Shown: positions 45,442-54,063 of the stretch, piece after piece
Position numbering within the stretch: the stretch's first letter is position 1
Layout: the number at the start of each line of letters is the position of its first letter
NCBI RefSeq assembly: GCF_001441535.1
Contig: NZ_LMAU01000006.1
Span: 1 to 64,000, forward strand
DNA length: 64,000 nucleotides
Reading direction: 5' to 3'
Source: Tsuneonella troitsensis
Lineage (GTDB): Bacteria; Pseudomonadota; Alphaproteobacteria; Sphingomonadales; Sphingomonadaceae
The notes under the pieces: model-generated
Database searches by the model: none
Told to the model about the DNA's origin: nothing
What the model saw: the letters and a program-made list of their open reading frames with translations, nothing else
Program-made: the position numbers and the translations under genes

Positions 45442-45930
45442 ATGGACTTCTCGTTCGCCAGTTTGCTTCCAATCGATACGTTCGAGGGGTTGCTGGCCAT
45501 GCCGTTCGGCGAGGTCTGGCTAGCCGCGGCATTTCTTGCGATCACCGCCTCGATCTACGCCTCTGGGATTCCCGGTGCGCTCTTGCCCCTCTCGTTCTCT
45601 TCAGGCGCATTGCTTGGCGGCCCGCTCGGCATGGTCGCAGTAGCCGCTGGCGCGCTGATCGGCTCGCTCCTGATGTATGCCCTGCTTCGGCGCGGGTCGG
45701 AGGTGACGCTCCGGCAGAAATACGGCGACCGTCTCGAAAAGCTCGATCGGATCGCCGCGCGCGGGGGAATCCTGCCGATCATCGGGCTTCGGCTCGCCGG
45801 GGTGCCGCACGTTGCGGTGACGGCAGTGTGCGCTTTGGCGCTCGTCGAGCCGAAGCGTTATGCGCTGGCTACGATCGTCGGGGTCTTTCCGGCAATTGCG
45901 CTATCGGCATTGGCAGGAGCCTCTGTCTGA
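45442..45930 (+). CDS. Small VTT-domain (DedA/TVP38-like) membrane protein
   Basis: The product has 162 residues with about four hydrophobic segments. The VTT/SNARE-associated pattern is recognisable: SIYASGIPGALLPLSFSSGALLG, a re-entrant-like GPLGMVAVAAGALIG, an amphipathic RRGSEVTLRQKYGDRLEKLD, then GILPIIGLRLAGVPHVAVTAV. Family members are lipid scramblase-like or transport proteins in the inner membrane. It is shorter than typical TVP38/DedA proteins (about 200-240), missing some C-terminal helices. It follows the pyr operon at 56 bp and ends before a bidirectional terminator. The specific function is unknown. Confidence 0.75.
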   Translation: MDFSFASLLPIDTFEGLLAMPFGEVWLAAAFLAITASIYASGIPGALLPLSFSSGALLGGPLGMVAVAAGALIGSLLMYALLRRGSEVTLRQKYGDRLEKLDRIAARGGILPIIGLRLAGVPHVAVTAVCALALVEPKRYALATIVGVFPAIALSALAGASV

Positions 45931-45945
45931 GGTTCCAAATGCGAA

Positions 45946-45975
45946 AAGACCCCCACCCGTAAGGGCAGGGGTCTT
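45946..45975. terminator. Bidirectional terminator between VTT and SPOR genes
   Basis: AAGACCCC at 45946-45953 pairs with GGGGTCTT at 45968-45975, with a second inner CCC/GGG pairing. It lies between two convergent genes (stops at 45930 and 46000), with A-rich bases on the left side serving the leftward transcript. Confidence 0.7.
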
Positions 45976-45999
45976 CGCTCGGTGGCTTGTTGAATGTGT

Positions 46000-47358
46000 T
46001 TAGCGGCGGGCGAAGCGCGCGCCGGTGGTGACCGCTCCGCGCAGCGGATTGTTCGCGGCCCATGCGATGCACCCCTGGCCCTGGCGCTTGGCGGTCGAGC
46101 AGAACGAACCCGCATCGGCCCGGGCGAGGCCGCCCGCCGAGACGCGATAGTACGTCTTTCCGCGCACGACCGCCTTGGTGATCACCATGTCGAACTGGCT
46201 CAGTTGCGGGAAGCGCTTGGCATAGATGTCCCATGCCCGGCGCGCACCTGCCTCGCTCGAGAACGAACCGAGCTGCACGAGGTGATCGCCCGAAGCGATC
46301 GCGGCCGAGGTGCGCTCGACGACCCGCGCGTCGGCCACGCGGCGGGGACCGGGTGTGGTGGTCGCGGGGCGAGCAGGCGCCTGCTGGACGACCGGCTGCG
46401 AAACGAACTCGACCGCTGACGCCAGCATTTGAGCAGGCGTTGCTCCGGCAGGGGCAGGGGCCGCGAAAGCAGCTTGGAAATCGGTCGGCGAGTCTGCCGC
46501 GGCGAGGGCAGGTGCGGATTCGACGGGCGCCGGCACCTGATCGGTGAGGGCCGGCAATTCTTCGCCCGTCAGCGCGACCTGCTCGACCGGATCGGACGGA
46601 GCGACTGCCTCGGCGGCCAGTTGCTGAGTGGTGGGGTGATTGGCCAGAGCGAGCTGCGCCGGCTGTCCGCCATCCACGGCAACGCGCGTTCCGAGCAGCG
46701 ATGCCACGCGATTGGGCGATTCCTCCGGGCGCGCCATCGCGGCCCAATGCGAAATGCGCGCGTCGAGCTGGTCGAGCGGCACGTCTTCGGCGGCCATGAT
46801 TCGCGCGCCGGCCCAGTTGCCGTTGAGCGCGAGGGCATAGGCGAGGTTCTGGCGCGACTTGGGTGTGTTGTCGCCGCCGCGCACCGCGTTCGAGAGAACG
46901 TGCACGCCCTGTTCGGTCTCGCCCGCGAGAGCGAGGGCCAGCCCCAGATCGGCGGCCGGAATGTCGTCCCGCCAGTCCTCCAGGACTTCGAGGGCAGCGA
47001 CCCGGTCACCGGTGGCGATCGCGGCGAGCGCATAGCCCAAGGCCACGCGAGCGCTTTCGTCACCCAGTGCCATCGCATCGTCGAAGCTCGTGCGAGCCGA
47101 CAGGAAGCGCCCGGCTTCCATGTATGCTGCGCCCAGCGTGGTGCGGTATTCGGCATTGCGCGGATCGGCGAGCACGGCAGCTTCCGCGTGCGCGATGGCC
47201 GAGGTGACTTTGCCCTTCTTGAGCGCGACGTCGGCGCGCTCGGCGGAAATGTCGGCACGCGGCGCGGCTTGCGTCGCGCACCCACCCAGCATGGCCGAAG
47301 CGAGCGCGGTGCCCGCGGCCAGCGTCAGCAGGCGTGCGTTCTTGGCGGTGCGGCTCAT
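46000..47358 (-). CDS. TPR and SPOR domain lipoprotein
   Basis: The product has 452 residues from ATG 47358, which has AGGGGG eight bases upstream; ATG 47364 is only two bases from it. Lipobox LGGC (Cys27). Tetratricopeptide-like repeats occupy about 35-180 (AIAHAEAAVLADPRNAEYRTTLGAAYMEAG). A long Ala/Pro-rich linker leads to a C-terminal SPOR domain (HLVQLGSFSSEAGARRAWDIYAKRFP onward), which binds denuded glycan at division septa. Likely an outer-membrane or periplasmic division factor. It is downstream of a ParA-like ATPase and a small unknown protein in the same direction. Confidence 0.88.
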   Translation of the reverse strand: MSRTAKNARLLTLAAGTALASAMLGGCATQAAPRADISAERADVALKKGKVTSAIAHAEAAVLADPRNAEYRTTLGAAYMEAGRFLSARTSFDDAMALGDESARVALGYALAAIATGDRVAALEVLEDWRDDIPAADLGLALALAGETEQGVHVLSNAVRGGDNTPKSRQNLAYALALNGNWAGARIMAAEDVPLDQLDARISHWAAMARPEESPNRVASLLGTRVAVDGGQPAQLALANHPTTQQLAAEAVAPSDPVEQVALTGEELPALTDQVPAPVESAPALAAADSPTDFQAAFAAPAPAGATPAQMLASAVEFVSQPVVQQAPARPATTTPGPRRVADARVVERTSAAIASGDHLVQLGSFSSEAGARRAWDIYAKRFPQLSQFDMVITKAVVRGKTYYRVSAGGLARADAGSFCSTAKRQGQGCIAWAANNPLRGAVTTGARFARR

Positions 47359-47386
47359 GGTCATTTCCCCCTGTCGATCCGGTAAT

Positions 47387-47890
47387 TCAGCGCCGCTTGA
47401 CCTGCGCGGCGAGCGCTTCGAGTTCGGGCATCGTGCCCAGCCAGGCGTCGAGCGCCTCGGTTACGAGTGCCTGGGCACTGCAGTCGCGCATCGTGCAGGC
47501 GAGGCGCAACTTGAGGTGGCGATCCGTATCGAGGCGCAGCGTAAAGGCGGCCCGGTTCGATCGTTCGATCTTGGTCTTGCGGGCGGGTGCGATCCGCTGT
47601 GCGATGGCATCGCGCTGGCGGCGCACTTCCGGCTCGGCGGCGGGGCTTAACCCGGTGGCCTCGGGCAACCGCGCCATCGGGGTCAGCTGGACGATGTCGG
47701 CCGTCTGCGGCTGATCGTCGTTTTCGCCCATGTCGTTCCACCCGAGATCCTCGAGTTTCTCGGCATCGACGGGCGTATCGGAGGCAGGCATCGAAGCGAG
47801 CGCCGCGTGTTGCGGACGCATCGCGGGCTTGGCGCCGCCCTTGCGGGCTAGAAGCGTCGGGCTCAGCGAGGCGAAGGAGGGTTCGGCCAT
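47387..47890 (-). CDS. Hypothetical protein with RHH-like C-terminus, ParA neighbour
   Basis: The product has 167 residues. The N-terminal ~95 residues look disordered (Pro, Ala, Gln-rich). The C-terminal part (KIERSNRAAFTLRLDTDRHLKLRLACTMRDCSAQALVTEALDAWL) has the strand-helix-helix pattern of ribbon-helix-helix DNA-binding proteins. It is encoded 25 bp after the ParA-like ATPase gene and 28 bp before the SPOR lipoprotein gene. It may be a ParB- or CopG-like partner or adaptor for the ATPase; no ParB/Spo0J domain is present. The family assignment is tentative. Confidence 0.65.
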   Translation of the reverse strand: MAEPSFASLSPTLLARKGGAKPAMRPQHAALASMPASDTPVDAEKLEDLGWNDMGENDDQPQTADIVQLTPMARLPEATGLSPAAEPEVRRQRDAIAQRIAPARKTKIERSNRAAFTLRLDTDRHLKLRLACTMRDCSAQALVTEALDAWLGTMPELEALAAQVKRR

Positions 47891-47915
47891 TGCGATCGGC
47901 CTTCCTTACCGCCGC

Positions 47916-48638
47916 TTACTGCGCGACGCGGCGACCGAAGCCGCCCTGTGCGCGATAGGCGGCCCCGGGTGCCTGCTGGTGCATGGCGTTGGGCGCGGCG
48001 AAAACGGTGCGGCGGAAGTTCTTTTCCAGACGATCCGAAATGTAATTCCAAAGCGCGGCCATTTCGGCTGCGGAGCGGCCTTCCGGATCCACTTCCATCA
48101 CCGTCCGGCCGTCGATCATCGAGGCCGCGAAATCGGTGCGGTGGTGAAGGGTGATCGGAGCGACCGTGCCGTGCTGGCTCAGCGCGACGGCGGCTTCCGA
48201 GGTGATCTTGGCCTTGGGCGTGGCGGCGTTGACGACGAAGATCAGCGGCTTTCCTGCGCGTTCGCACAGGTCGACCGTTGCGCCGACGGCGCGCAGGTCG
48301 TGCGGCGACGGGCGGGTCGGCACGACGATGAGCTCGGCCACGCCGATGACCGACTGGATCGCCATCGTGATCGCGGGCGGCGTGTCGATGACAGCCAGCT
48401 TGAAGCCCTGCTGGCGCAGCACCTGCAGGTCGCTGGCGAGCCTGGCGACGGTCGTCTGCGCGAAAGCCGGATATTCCGCCTCGCGCTCGTTCCACCAGTC
48501 GGCGAGCGAGCCTTGCGGATCGATGTCGATCAGGACGACCGGACCGGCGCCGGCGCGTTGCGCCTGCACGGCGAGGTGCCCGGACAAGGTGGTCTTCCCC
48601 GAACCGCCCTTCTGCGAAGCCAATGCCAATACCCGCAA
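47916..48638 (-). CDS. ParA-family ATPase
   Basis: The product has 240 residues from TTG 48638, which has a GGGGGA RBS and starts the usual ParA N-terminus (RVLALASQKGGSGKTT). The deviant Walker A is KGGSGKTT with its signature lysine, then VLIDIDPQGSLADWW and a second motif LAVIDTPPA. Such ATPases position chromosomes, plasmids or polar protein clusters using ATP-dependent nucleoid binding. Linked to SPOR proteins and not to parB or gidB, it is more likely an orphan or cell-pole/division ParA than the chromosomal one. The upstream 224-bp divergent region faces the SEL1/SPOR gene. Confidence 0.88.
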   Translation of the reverse strand: MRVLALASQKGGSGKTTLSGHLAVQAQRAGAGPVVLIDIDPQGSLADWWNEREAEYPAFAQTTVARLASDLQVLRQQGFKLAVIDTPPAITMAIQSVIGVAELIVVPTRPSPHDLRAVGATVDLCERAGKPLIFVVNAATPKAKITSEAAVALSQHGTVAPITLHHRTDFAASMIDGRTVMEVDPEGRSAAEMAALWNYISDRLEKNFRRTVFAAPNAMHQQAPGAAYRAQGGFGRRVAQ

Positions 48639-48862
48639 GGCTGATCCCCCATTGAATTCCAGTGCGAGGCGCACCCATGCACCCCACGCAAGGAACGAGA
48701 TCGCAGCATACCCCTAATATTGGGTTAACCCGGCACCGTTGACATGGCCGAATTAGGGACGCCGATTTTTACCCCCGAAGAAACTCTTTGCTAACGGCTT
48801 GTTCACTATGTCACCGTGCCGAAAGCACTTTTTCGTGCGCGAGCGATGTGGGGTAGTCCGTG

Positions 48863-49999
48863 ATGATCCAGGCAAGATCGGCATTCGGTGCCATCGTCGG
48901 CGCCGTCGGCCTCGCTTCGATCCTGTATGCGACCGGTGCGATCGCGGGAGTGAAGGACGGGGTCGATGCGTGGAGTGTCGGCGACTACTCGCGCGCGGTG
49001 GCCGAATGGCGAGAGCCGGCGAACCGGGGTGACGCCGACGCTCAGTTCAATCTCGCACAGGCCTATCGCCTCGGCCGCGGAGTGAACCAGGATAGCGCGC
49101 AAGCCGAGACGCTCTATGCGCGCGCCGCCGCGCAGGGCCACCTCAAGGCGGCCGATACATATGGCCTGATGCTGTTCCAGACCGGACGCCGCGAACAGGC
49201 GATGCCCTATGTCGTCGCGGCCGCGGAGCGCGGCGATCCGCGCGCGCAGTACCTGCTGGGCCTTGCCCACTTCAATGGTGACCTGGCTCCGAAGGACTGG
49301 GTACGGGCCTATGCCCTGCTGACGCTGGCGAACGGCGCGGGATTGCCGCAGGCGACTCCCGCGATCGGCGAGATGGATCTGTATATCCCGCTCGAGCAGC
49401 GGCAGCAGGCGCAAGTGCTGGCAAGCAGCATTCGCGCGAATGCCGACGTGACCCGCTCGACCAGGATGGCTGCTAGCGACCTTGGCGCGGAGACCACGGC
49501 GGTAGCGGCCCCCGTAGCTGTCACGGCAGCGCCAGTCGCGGTCGCGGTCGAGCAGGCGCGCGCGCCCAGACCGATCGAGCCGGTCAACGTGTTGCCCTCC
49601 ATCGCGGCGGCAGAGGCTGCGGTCGCCGAAGCAGTCCGCGCCACCGGTCGCGAAAGCCCCGCTACTGCGGGCGCAGATTACGCGCAGGCTTCCCGCGCAT
49701 CGGTCGCAGCGCCATCCGTCCGGCCAGCCACGACCGCGACTGTTGTTGCTTCTGCGCCAACTCAAGTGGCTGGCGGACCGTGGAAACTGCAACTCGGGGC
49801 GTTTTCCGTTGCCGGCAATGCGGACCGGTTGTGGTCGCAGCTTGCCGGAAAGGCGGCGCTTGCCGGAAAGGCGAAGCAGGTCGTGCCCGCCGGGAAACTC
49901 GATCGGCTGCTCGCCGCAGGGTGGCCGACGCAGGCGAGTGCCCAGTCGGCCTGCACCGCGCTCAAGGCGGGCGGGGCGGCCTGTATCGTTACGCGATAG
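48863..49999 (+). CDS. SEL1-repeat and SPOR domain protein
   Basis: The product has 378 residues; the GTG just upstream (48860) is an alternative start. An N-terminal signal or anchor (about 7-28) is followed by SEL1/TPR-like repeats at about 35-170 (GDADAQFNLAQAYRLGRGVNQD, GDPRAQYLLGLAHFNGD). An Ala/Val-rich linker leads to a C-terminal SPOR domain (PWKLQLGAFSVAGNADRLWSQL to GGAACIVTR). This layout mirrors the SPOR lipoprotein on the other side of the parA-like gene and suggests that both act at the septum or pole. Periplasmic. Confidence 0.87.
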   Translation: MIQARSAFGAIVGAVGLASILYATGAIAGVKDGVDAWSVGDYSRAVAEWREPANRGDADAQFNLAQAYRLGRGVNQDSAQAETLYARAAAQGHLKAADTYGLMLFQTGRREQAMPYVVAAAERGDPRAQYLLGLAHFNGDLAPKDWVRAYALLTLANGAGLPQATPAIGEMDLYIPLEQRQQAQVLASSIRANADVTRSTRMAASDLGAETTAVAAPVAVTAAPVAVAVEQARAPRPIEPVNVLPSIAAAEAAVAEAVRATGRESPATAGADYAQASRASVAAPSVRPATTATVVASAPTQVAGGPWKLQLGAFSVAGNADRLWSQLAGKAALAGKAKQVVPAGKLDRLLAAGWPTQASAQSACTALKAGGAACIVTR

Positions 50000-50059
50000 C
50001 ACTTCCTCATGTGAACTCGTCTGCTATGCTCGGAAGCACGGCAGGGGGGGTACTGAACG

Positions 50060-51328
50060 ATGGAACCGGCGACGCAATTCGCGCAATCCGACACTGCGGC
50101 GCCCACGGGTCGCGATCGTCTGGATAGCCTCGATTTTATCCGCGGGATCGCGGTTATGGGCATTCTGGCGGCCAACATCGTCGCGTTCGGTCAGTCCTTT
50201 CCCGCCTACATCTATCCGGCTGCATTCGAAGTGCCGCATTCGGCTGCGGAAGACTGGATGTGGGTCGCTCAACTCGTCCTCGTGGACGGCAAAATGCGCG
50301 GGCTGTTCACGCTGCTGTTCGGCGCGGGGATGCTGCTGTTTCTCGACCGTGCCTGGGCGGCCGGGAAGGGGCGCTCGTTACAGGTCCGGCGTCTGTTGTG
50401 GCTTGCCGTGTTCGGCCTGATCCACTTCTTCTTCCTGTGGCGGGGCGACATCCTCTTCGGATACGCGACGCTGGGCCTGGTAGCGCTGCTGTTCGTAAAA
50501 CTGCCTCCGCACAAGCAGATGGCGATCGGCATTACCGGATATCTGGTCGGCGTGGTCGCCTATGCTGCGATGATGGGCGCGCCGCAGATCGTCGCCGATA
50601 GCCCGGTGGGCGACCAGCCTCAGTTCTCCGAGATGCGAGAGGGTCTGCAGTCCGGGATGGACAGCGAAATGGCCGATGCAAAGGCCGAATCGCCGCTGCT
50701 GCGCGAAGGCCGCTACGGCGAATGGGTCGCGCACAATTTCTCCGCGCATGGGTCGATGGTGCTGATCACCCCGATCCTGTTTTCATTCGAAACGATACCG
50801 CTGATGCTCATCGGCATGGCGCTGTACCGGTACGGTCTGTTCAACGGCGGGATCGATCGGGGCAAGATGCGGCGGTGGGGCTGGACGGGGGTAATCGTCG
50901 GTAGCCTGGTCACGCTCGCGATCGGCCTGTGGGCGAAGGCTGGCGGGCTCACCTATTACGGCACGATGGCGGCCATGCTGGGTTGGTCCCCGCTGCCGCG
51001 GCTTGCGATGGTCATGGGGCTGGCCTCGTTGTTGGCCCTTTGGTCCGCTCATGCAAACGGCTGGTTGGGCGAGCGGGTCAAGGCGGCCGGGAGAGCGGCG
51101 TTCACCAACTACCTCGGCACATCGATGATGATGGTGCTGGTGTTCCATGGCTGGGCGCTGGGGCTGTATGGAGAGCTCGGCCGCAGCGCACTCTACCTCG
51201 TCGTGCTCGCGGCGTGGATCGTGATGCTGGCGTGGTCCAAGCCGTGGCTCGAACGCTTCCGCTATGGGCCGCTGGAATGGCTGTGGCGATGCCTGACTTA
51301 CGGACGCCTTTTTCCGCTTCGCAGATAG
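50060..51328 (+). CDS. DUF418 domain membrane protein
   Basis: The product has 422 residues and about ten hydrophobic segments. The N-terminal motif RLDSLDFIRGIAVMGILAANI and the FGAGMLLFLDRA segment are characteristic of the DUF418/YeiB-like family, related to acyltransferase-3-type heparan-alpha-glucosaminide N-acetyltransferase proteins. The C-terminal DUF418 domain covers about 250-405 and ends WLERFRYGPLEWLWRCLTYG. Cellular role is poorly known; these are inner-membrane proteins. It stands alone between the SEL1/SPOR gene and bfd. Confidence 0.88.
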   Translation: MEPATQFAQSDTAAPTGRDRLDSLDFIRGIAVMGILAANIVAFGQSFPAYIYPAAFEVPHSAAEDWMWVAQLVLVDGKMRGLFTLLFGAGMLLFLDRAWAAGKGRSLQVRRLLWLAVFGLIHFFFLWRGDILFGYATLGLVALLFVKLPPHKQMAIGITGYLVGVVAYAAMMGAPQIVADSPVGDQPQFSEMREGLQSGMDSEMADAKAESPLLREGRYGEWVAHNFSAHGSMVLITPILFSFETIPLMLIGMALYRYGLFNGGIDRGKMRRWGWTGVIVGSLVTLAIGLWAKAGGLTYYGTMAAMLGWSPLPRLAMVMGLASLLALWSAHANGWLGERVKAAGRAAFTNYLGTSMMMVLVFHGWALGLYGELGRSALYLVVLAAWIVMLAWSKPWLERFRYGPLEWLWRCLTYGRLFPLRR

Positions 51329-51386
51329 GGCTTGCATCTGCGAGTGGTTCGCATTAGCGTTTCTTCATCGAAGGAGCCGCGAGCGA

Positions 51387-51575
51387 ATGTACGTCTGCGT
51401 CTGCAATGCCATCCGCGAATGCGAACTGCGCCGCGCCGCGCTGCGCACGTCGGGCGATGCCGAAGCGGTGTACGCCGCGCTGGGAAAGCGCCCGAACTGC
51501 GGAAGCTGCCTTCAGGAAGCTGACGCGGTCGTGTTCGAAGAGCGCGAACTGGCCTCGATTCCGCAGGCCGCCTGA
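51387..51575 (+). CDS. bfd: Bacterioferritin-associated ferredoxin
   Basis: The product has 62 residues, the usual size. It has the BFD-type [2Fe-2S] ligands Cys4, Cys6, Cys38 and Cys41 (CxC and NCGSC). Bfd reduces the ferric core of bacterioferritin so that iron can be released. It is encoded 110 bp before bfr on the same strand, the standard pairing. Expression is normally induced by iron limitation; no clear Fur or IscR site was identified. Confidence 0.92.
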   Translation: MYVCVCNAIRECELRRAALRTSGDAEAVYAALGKRPNCGSCLQEADAVVFEERELASIPQAA

Positions 51576-51685
51576 GGCTGCGAAGCACTCGCAACTGGCG
51601 GAATTCCGCCATTTTTCGCGTTCTGCCGGTTGTTCGATAGCCCCAATCAGGGCATAGTGTCGGCTCACCTGCAGGAGACGAAATC

Positions 51686-52171
51686 ATGAAGGGCGACCCG
51701 ACGGTCATCGACTATCTCAACCGGGCGCTCACCAACGAGCTGACGGCGATCAACCAGTACTGGCTGCACTACCGCGTGCTGCATCACTGGGGCATCAACA
51801 AGCTCGCCGAGTATGAGCGGCACGAGTCGATCGACGAGATGAAGCACGCCGATACGCTGGCCGAGCGCATCCTGTTCCTCGACGGGCTGCCCAACTTCCA
51901 GGCGCTCCACAAGTTGAAGGTCGGCGAAACGGTCGAGGAAATCCTCCGTGCCGACCTCGCGGTCGAGATGGAGGCGATTCCCCTGCTCAAGGACGCGATC
52001 CAGCACTGCGAGACAGTCCGCGACTACGTCAGCCGCGAGATTTTCGAGCGGATCCTCGAGAGCGAAGAAGAGCACGTCGATTTCCTCGAAACCCAGTTCG
52101 AGATGATCGAGCGGATGGGGCTACCAAATTATATCCAGCTTCAGAGCGAGCCGGCCGGCGAGGGCGGTTGA
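51686..52171 (+). CDS. bfr: Bacterioferritin
   Basis: The product has 161 residues. All di-iron ferroxidase ligands are at canonical positions: Glu18, Glu51, His54, Glu94, Glu127 and His130. Met52, the inter-subunit haem ligand, is also present. A four-helix ferritin fold is expected to assemble into a 24-mer iron store. It has GGAG in the RBS position (ctgcaggagacg). It converges with the PilZ gene with only one base between the stops. Confidence 0.96.
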   Translation: MKGDPTVIDYLNRALTNELTAINQYWLHYRVLHHWGINKLAEYERHESIDEMKHADTLAERILFLDGLPNFQALHKLKVGETVEEILRADLAVEMEAIPLLKDAIQHCETVRDYVSREIFERILESEEEHVDFLETQFEMIERMGLPNYIQLQSEPAGEGG

Positions 52172-52172
52172 G

Positions 52173-52520
52173 CTAGCGCCGCCGGAGCCAGTGCCAGATC
52201 GTCCGGCGCGGCTGGTCGTGCAGGGCCTCGCTGTGCGGTCGGCCGATGCCGGACGCGGCCAGCAATTCCTCCTCGTCGATAGGAGTGTCGGCTTCGATTC
52301 CGACCCGGGATCGTTCGCGCCAGACCACCGATCCGGTCATACCCCAGCCGCGGTGGCGCAGTTCGATGCGCTCGCCGACAGCGGGAGGGGACGCGGACCG
52401 GAGCATCAGCCCGGTCCGAGAGACATTGCCGATCTGCACGTCCGCCCAGCCGTCGCCCTTGCGCAGCTTGGCCTTGATGAACGTAATTCGGCGTGGTTTG
52501 CGACCGCCACTTTTTAACAC
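52173..52520 (-). CDS. PilZ domain protein
   Basis: The product has 115 residues. The c-di-GMP motifs are RKPRR (RxxxR) near residue 7 and NVSRTG (D/NxSxxG) near residue 32, followed by the PilZ barrel (GERIELRHRGWGMTGSVVWRERSRVGI). The short basic C-terminus may be a docking tail. Single-domain PilZ proteins transmit c-di-GMP signals, often to motility or adhesion functions. Distance to the Lap-type locus is about 42 kb, so any link is speculative. Confidence 0.8.
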   Translation of the reverse strand: MLKSGGRKPRRITFIKAKLRKGDGWADVQIGNVSRTGLMLRSASPPAVGERIELRHRGWGMTGSVVWRERSRVGIEADTPIDEEELLAASGIGRPHSEALHDQPRRTIWHWLRRR

Positions 52521-52590
52521 CCCTATCGGCTAGCACAGGGAGAATTGCGCGCCAAGCACCTGAATTGTCGCGCCGAATCGGCTGCGGAGC

Positions 52591-53973
52591 TCAGTCTTTG
52601 GAGTAGGGGTTTTTCGGCGCCTTCAGGACGATCCGCACCGGTACCGCTTCGAACCCCAGCTCCTTGCGGATGCTATTGACGAGATACCGCTCGTAGCTTT
52701 TGGGCAGCATGTCGAGGCGGGTGCCGAACACCACGAATCGCGGCGGGCGTGTGCCCGCCTGAGTGATGTAGCGCAGCTTGATCCGCTTGCCCTTTGGAGC
52801 AGGCGGCGGGTTGGTCTCGATCGCGTCCTCGAACCAGCGGTTCAGGGCGGACGTGGGCACACGCTTGGACCATGCCTCGCGGATTTCGAACGCCGCCTTG
52901 AGCATCGTGTCGAGGCCCTTGCCGGTCTTGGCCGAGACCGCGAACACTGGCAGCCCCTTCACCTGCGACAGGCCGTCCTCCAGGGCGCCCTTGATCCCGT
53001 TGAACAGGCTGCTCGCATTTTCCGCGATGTCCCACTTGTTGATCGCGACCATGAGCGCGCGGCCTTCCTCGATCACGTGGGCGGCAATCTTGAGGTCCTG
53101 GTGCTCCAGGCCACGCGTAGCATCGAGCAACAGCACGACGACTTCGGCGAAATCTACCGCGTGCTTAGCGTCGGCGACCGACAGCTTCTCCAGCTTGTCC
53201 ACCACCAGCGCACGCTTGCGCATTCCGGCAGTGTCGATCAGCCGGATGTCGCGCACGTCGCCGTCGGGCATCGTCCACTGATAATCGACCGCGATCGAAT
53301 CGCGGGTGATCCCGGCTTCGGGACCCGTCAGCAGACGGTCTTCGCCCAGCAGGCGGTTGATCAGCGTGGACTTGCCCGCGTTCGGGCGCCCGACGATCGC
53401 CAGCTTGAGCGGGCCCGAGGCCTCGGCCTCTTCGTCGATCTCACCCGCCCGGTCGGCCGCGTCGCGCTCGTCCTCCGATGCTCCGATGATAGGGTAGAGC
53501 GCCTCGAACAGGTCGGCGACACCCTCGCCATGCTCGGCCGAAAGGGCCACCGGCTCCCCGAAGCCGAGCGAGAACGCCTCGTAGAGACCCGCGTCGCCTG
53601 CACGTCCTTCGGCCTTGTTGGCGACCGCAATTACGGGGATCTCCTGCGTCCGCAGCCAGCGGGCGATTTCTTCGTCCAGGGGAGTGAGGCCGGCGCGCGA
53701 ATCGATCACGAACAGCGCGGCATCGGCGCCTTCGACGCTGACCTCGGTCTGCTTTCGCATCCGGCCGGGCAGGGTTTCTTCGTCGGTGTCTTCCCAGCCG
53801 GCGGTATCTACGATCGTGAACTCGAGACCGGCGATGGCCGCATCGCCGAACCTGCGATCGCGCGTCACGCCCGGCTGGTCGTCGACCAGCGCAAGCTTTT
53901 TACCGACCAGCCGGTTGAAGAGCGTGGACTTGCCCACGTTGGGGCGTCCGATGATGATGACGGTGGGTTTCAT
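52591..53973 (-). CDS. der: Ribosome biogenesis GTPase Der (EngA)
   Basis: The product has 460 residues from ATG 53973 (MKPTVIIIGRPNVGKST); the frame extends upstream but the family starts here. It has two tandem GTPase domains with Walker A motifs GRPNVGKST (about residue 9) and GRPNAGKST (second domain), DTAGWE and DTAGMR switch motifs, and NKxD-type motifs, then a KH-like C-terminal domain (PKGKRIKLRYITQAGTRPP). Der is essential for 50S assembly. Monocistronic appearance; convergent with the PilZ gene's direction only in the sense of sharing strand downstream. Confidence 0.96.
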   Translation of the reverse strand: MKPTVIIIGRPNVGKSTLFNRLVGKKLALVDDQPGVTRDRRFGDAAIAGLEFTIVDTAGWEDTDEETLPGRMRKQTEVSVEGADAALFVIDSRAGLTPLDEEIARWLRTQEIPVIAVANKAEGRAGDAGLYEAFSLGFGEPVALSAEHGEGVADLFEALYPIIGASEDERDAADRAGEIDEEAEASGPLKLAIVGRPNAGKSTLINRLLGEDRLLTGPEAGITRDSIAVDYQWTMPDGDVRDIRLIDTAGMRKRALVVDKLEKLSVADAKHAVDFAEVVVLLLDATRGLEHQDLKIAAHVIEEGRALMVAINKWDIAENASSLFNGIKGALEDGLSQVKGLPVFAVSAKTGKGLDTMLKAAFEIREAWSKRVPTSALNRWFEDAIETNPPPAPKGKRIKLRYITQAGTRPPRFVVFGTRLDMLPKSYERYLVNSIRKELGFEAVPVRIVLKAPKNPYSKD

Positions 53974-54063
53974 GAGCGTGTCCCGCGCAGGTGGCCGCTC
54001 GCGGGTCGATTGGCAAGCGCGGCGGTAACCCGATGCTAACCTTGTTTCGGCATCGATAGCGGC

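Noticed and set aside
48739-48767. TTGACA promoter-like element between the parA-like and SEL1/SPOR genes
   Set aside because: A perfect -35 hexamer but no acceptable -10 at 16-19 bp.
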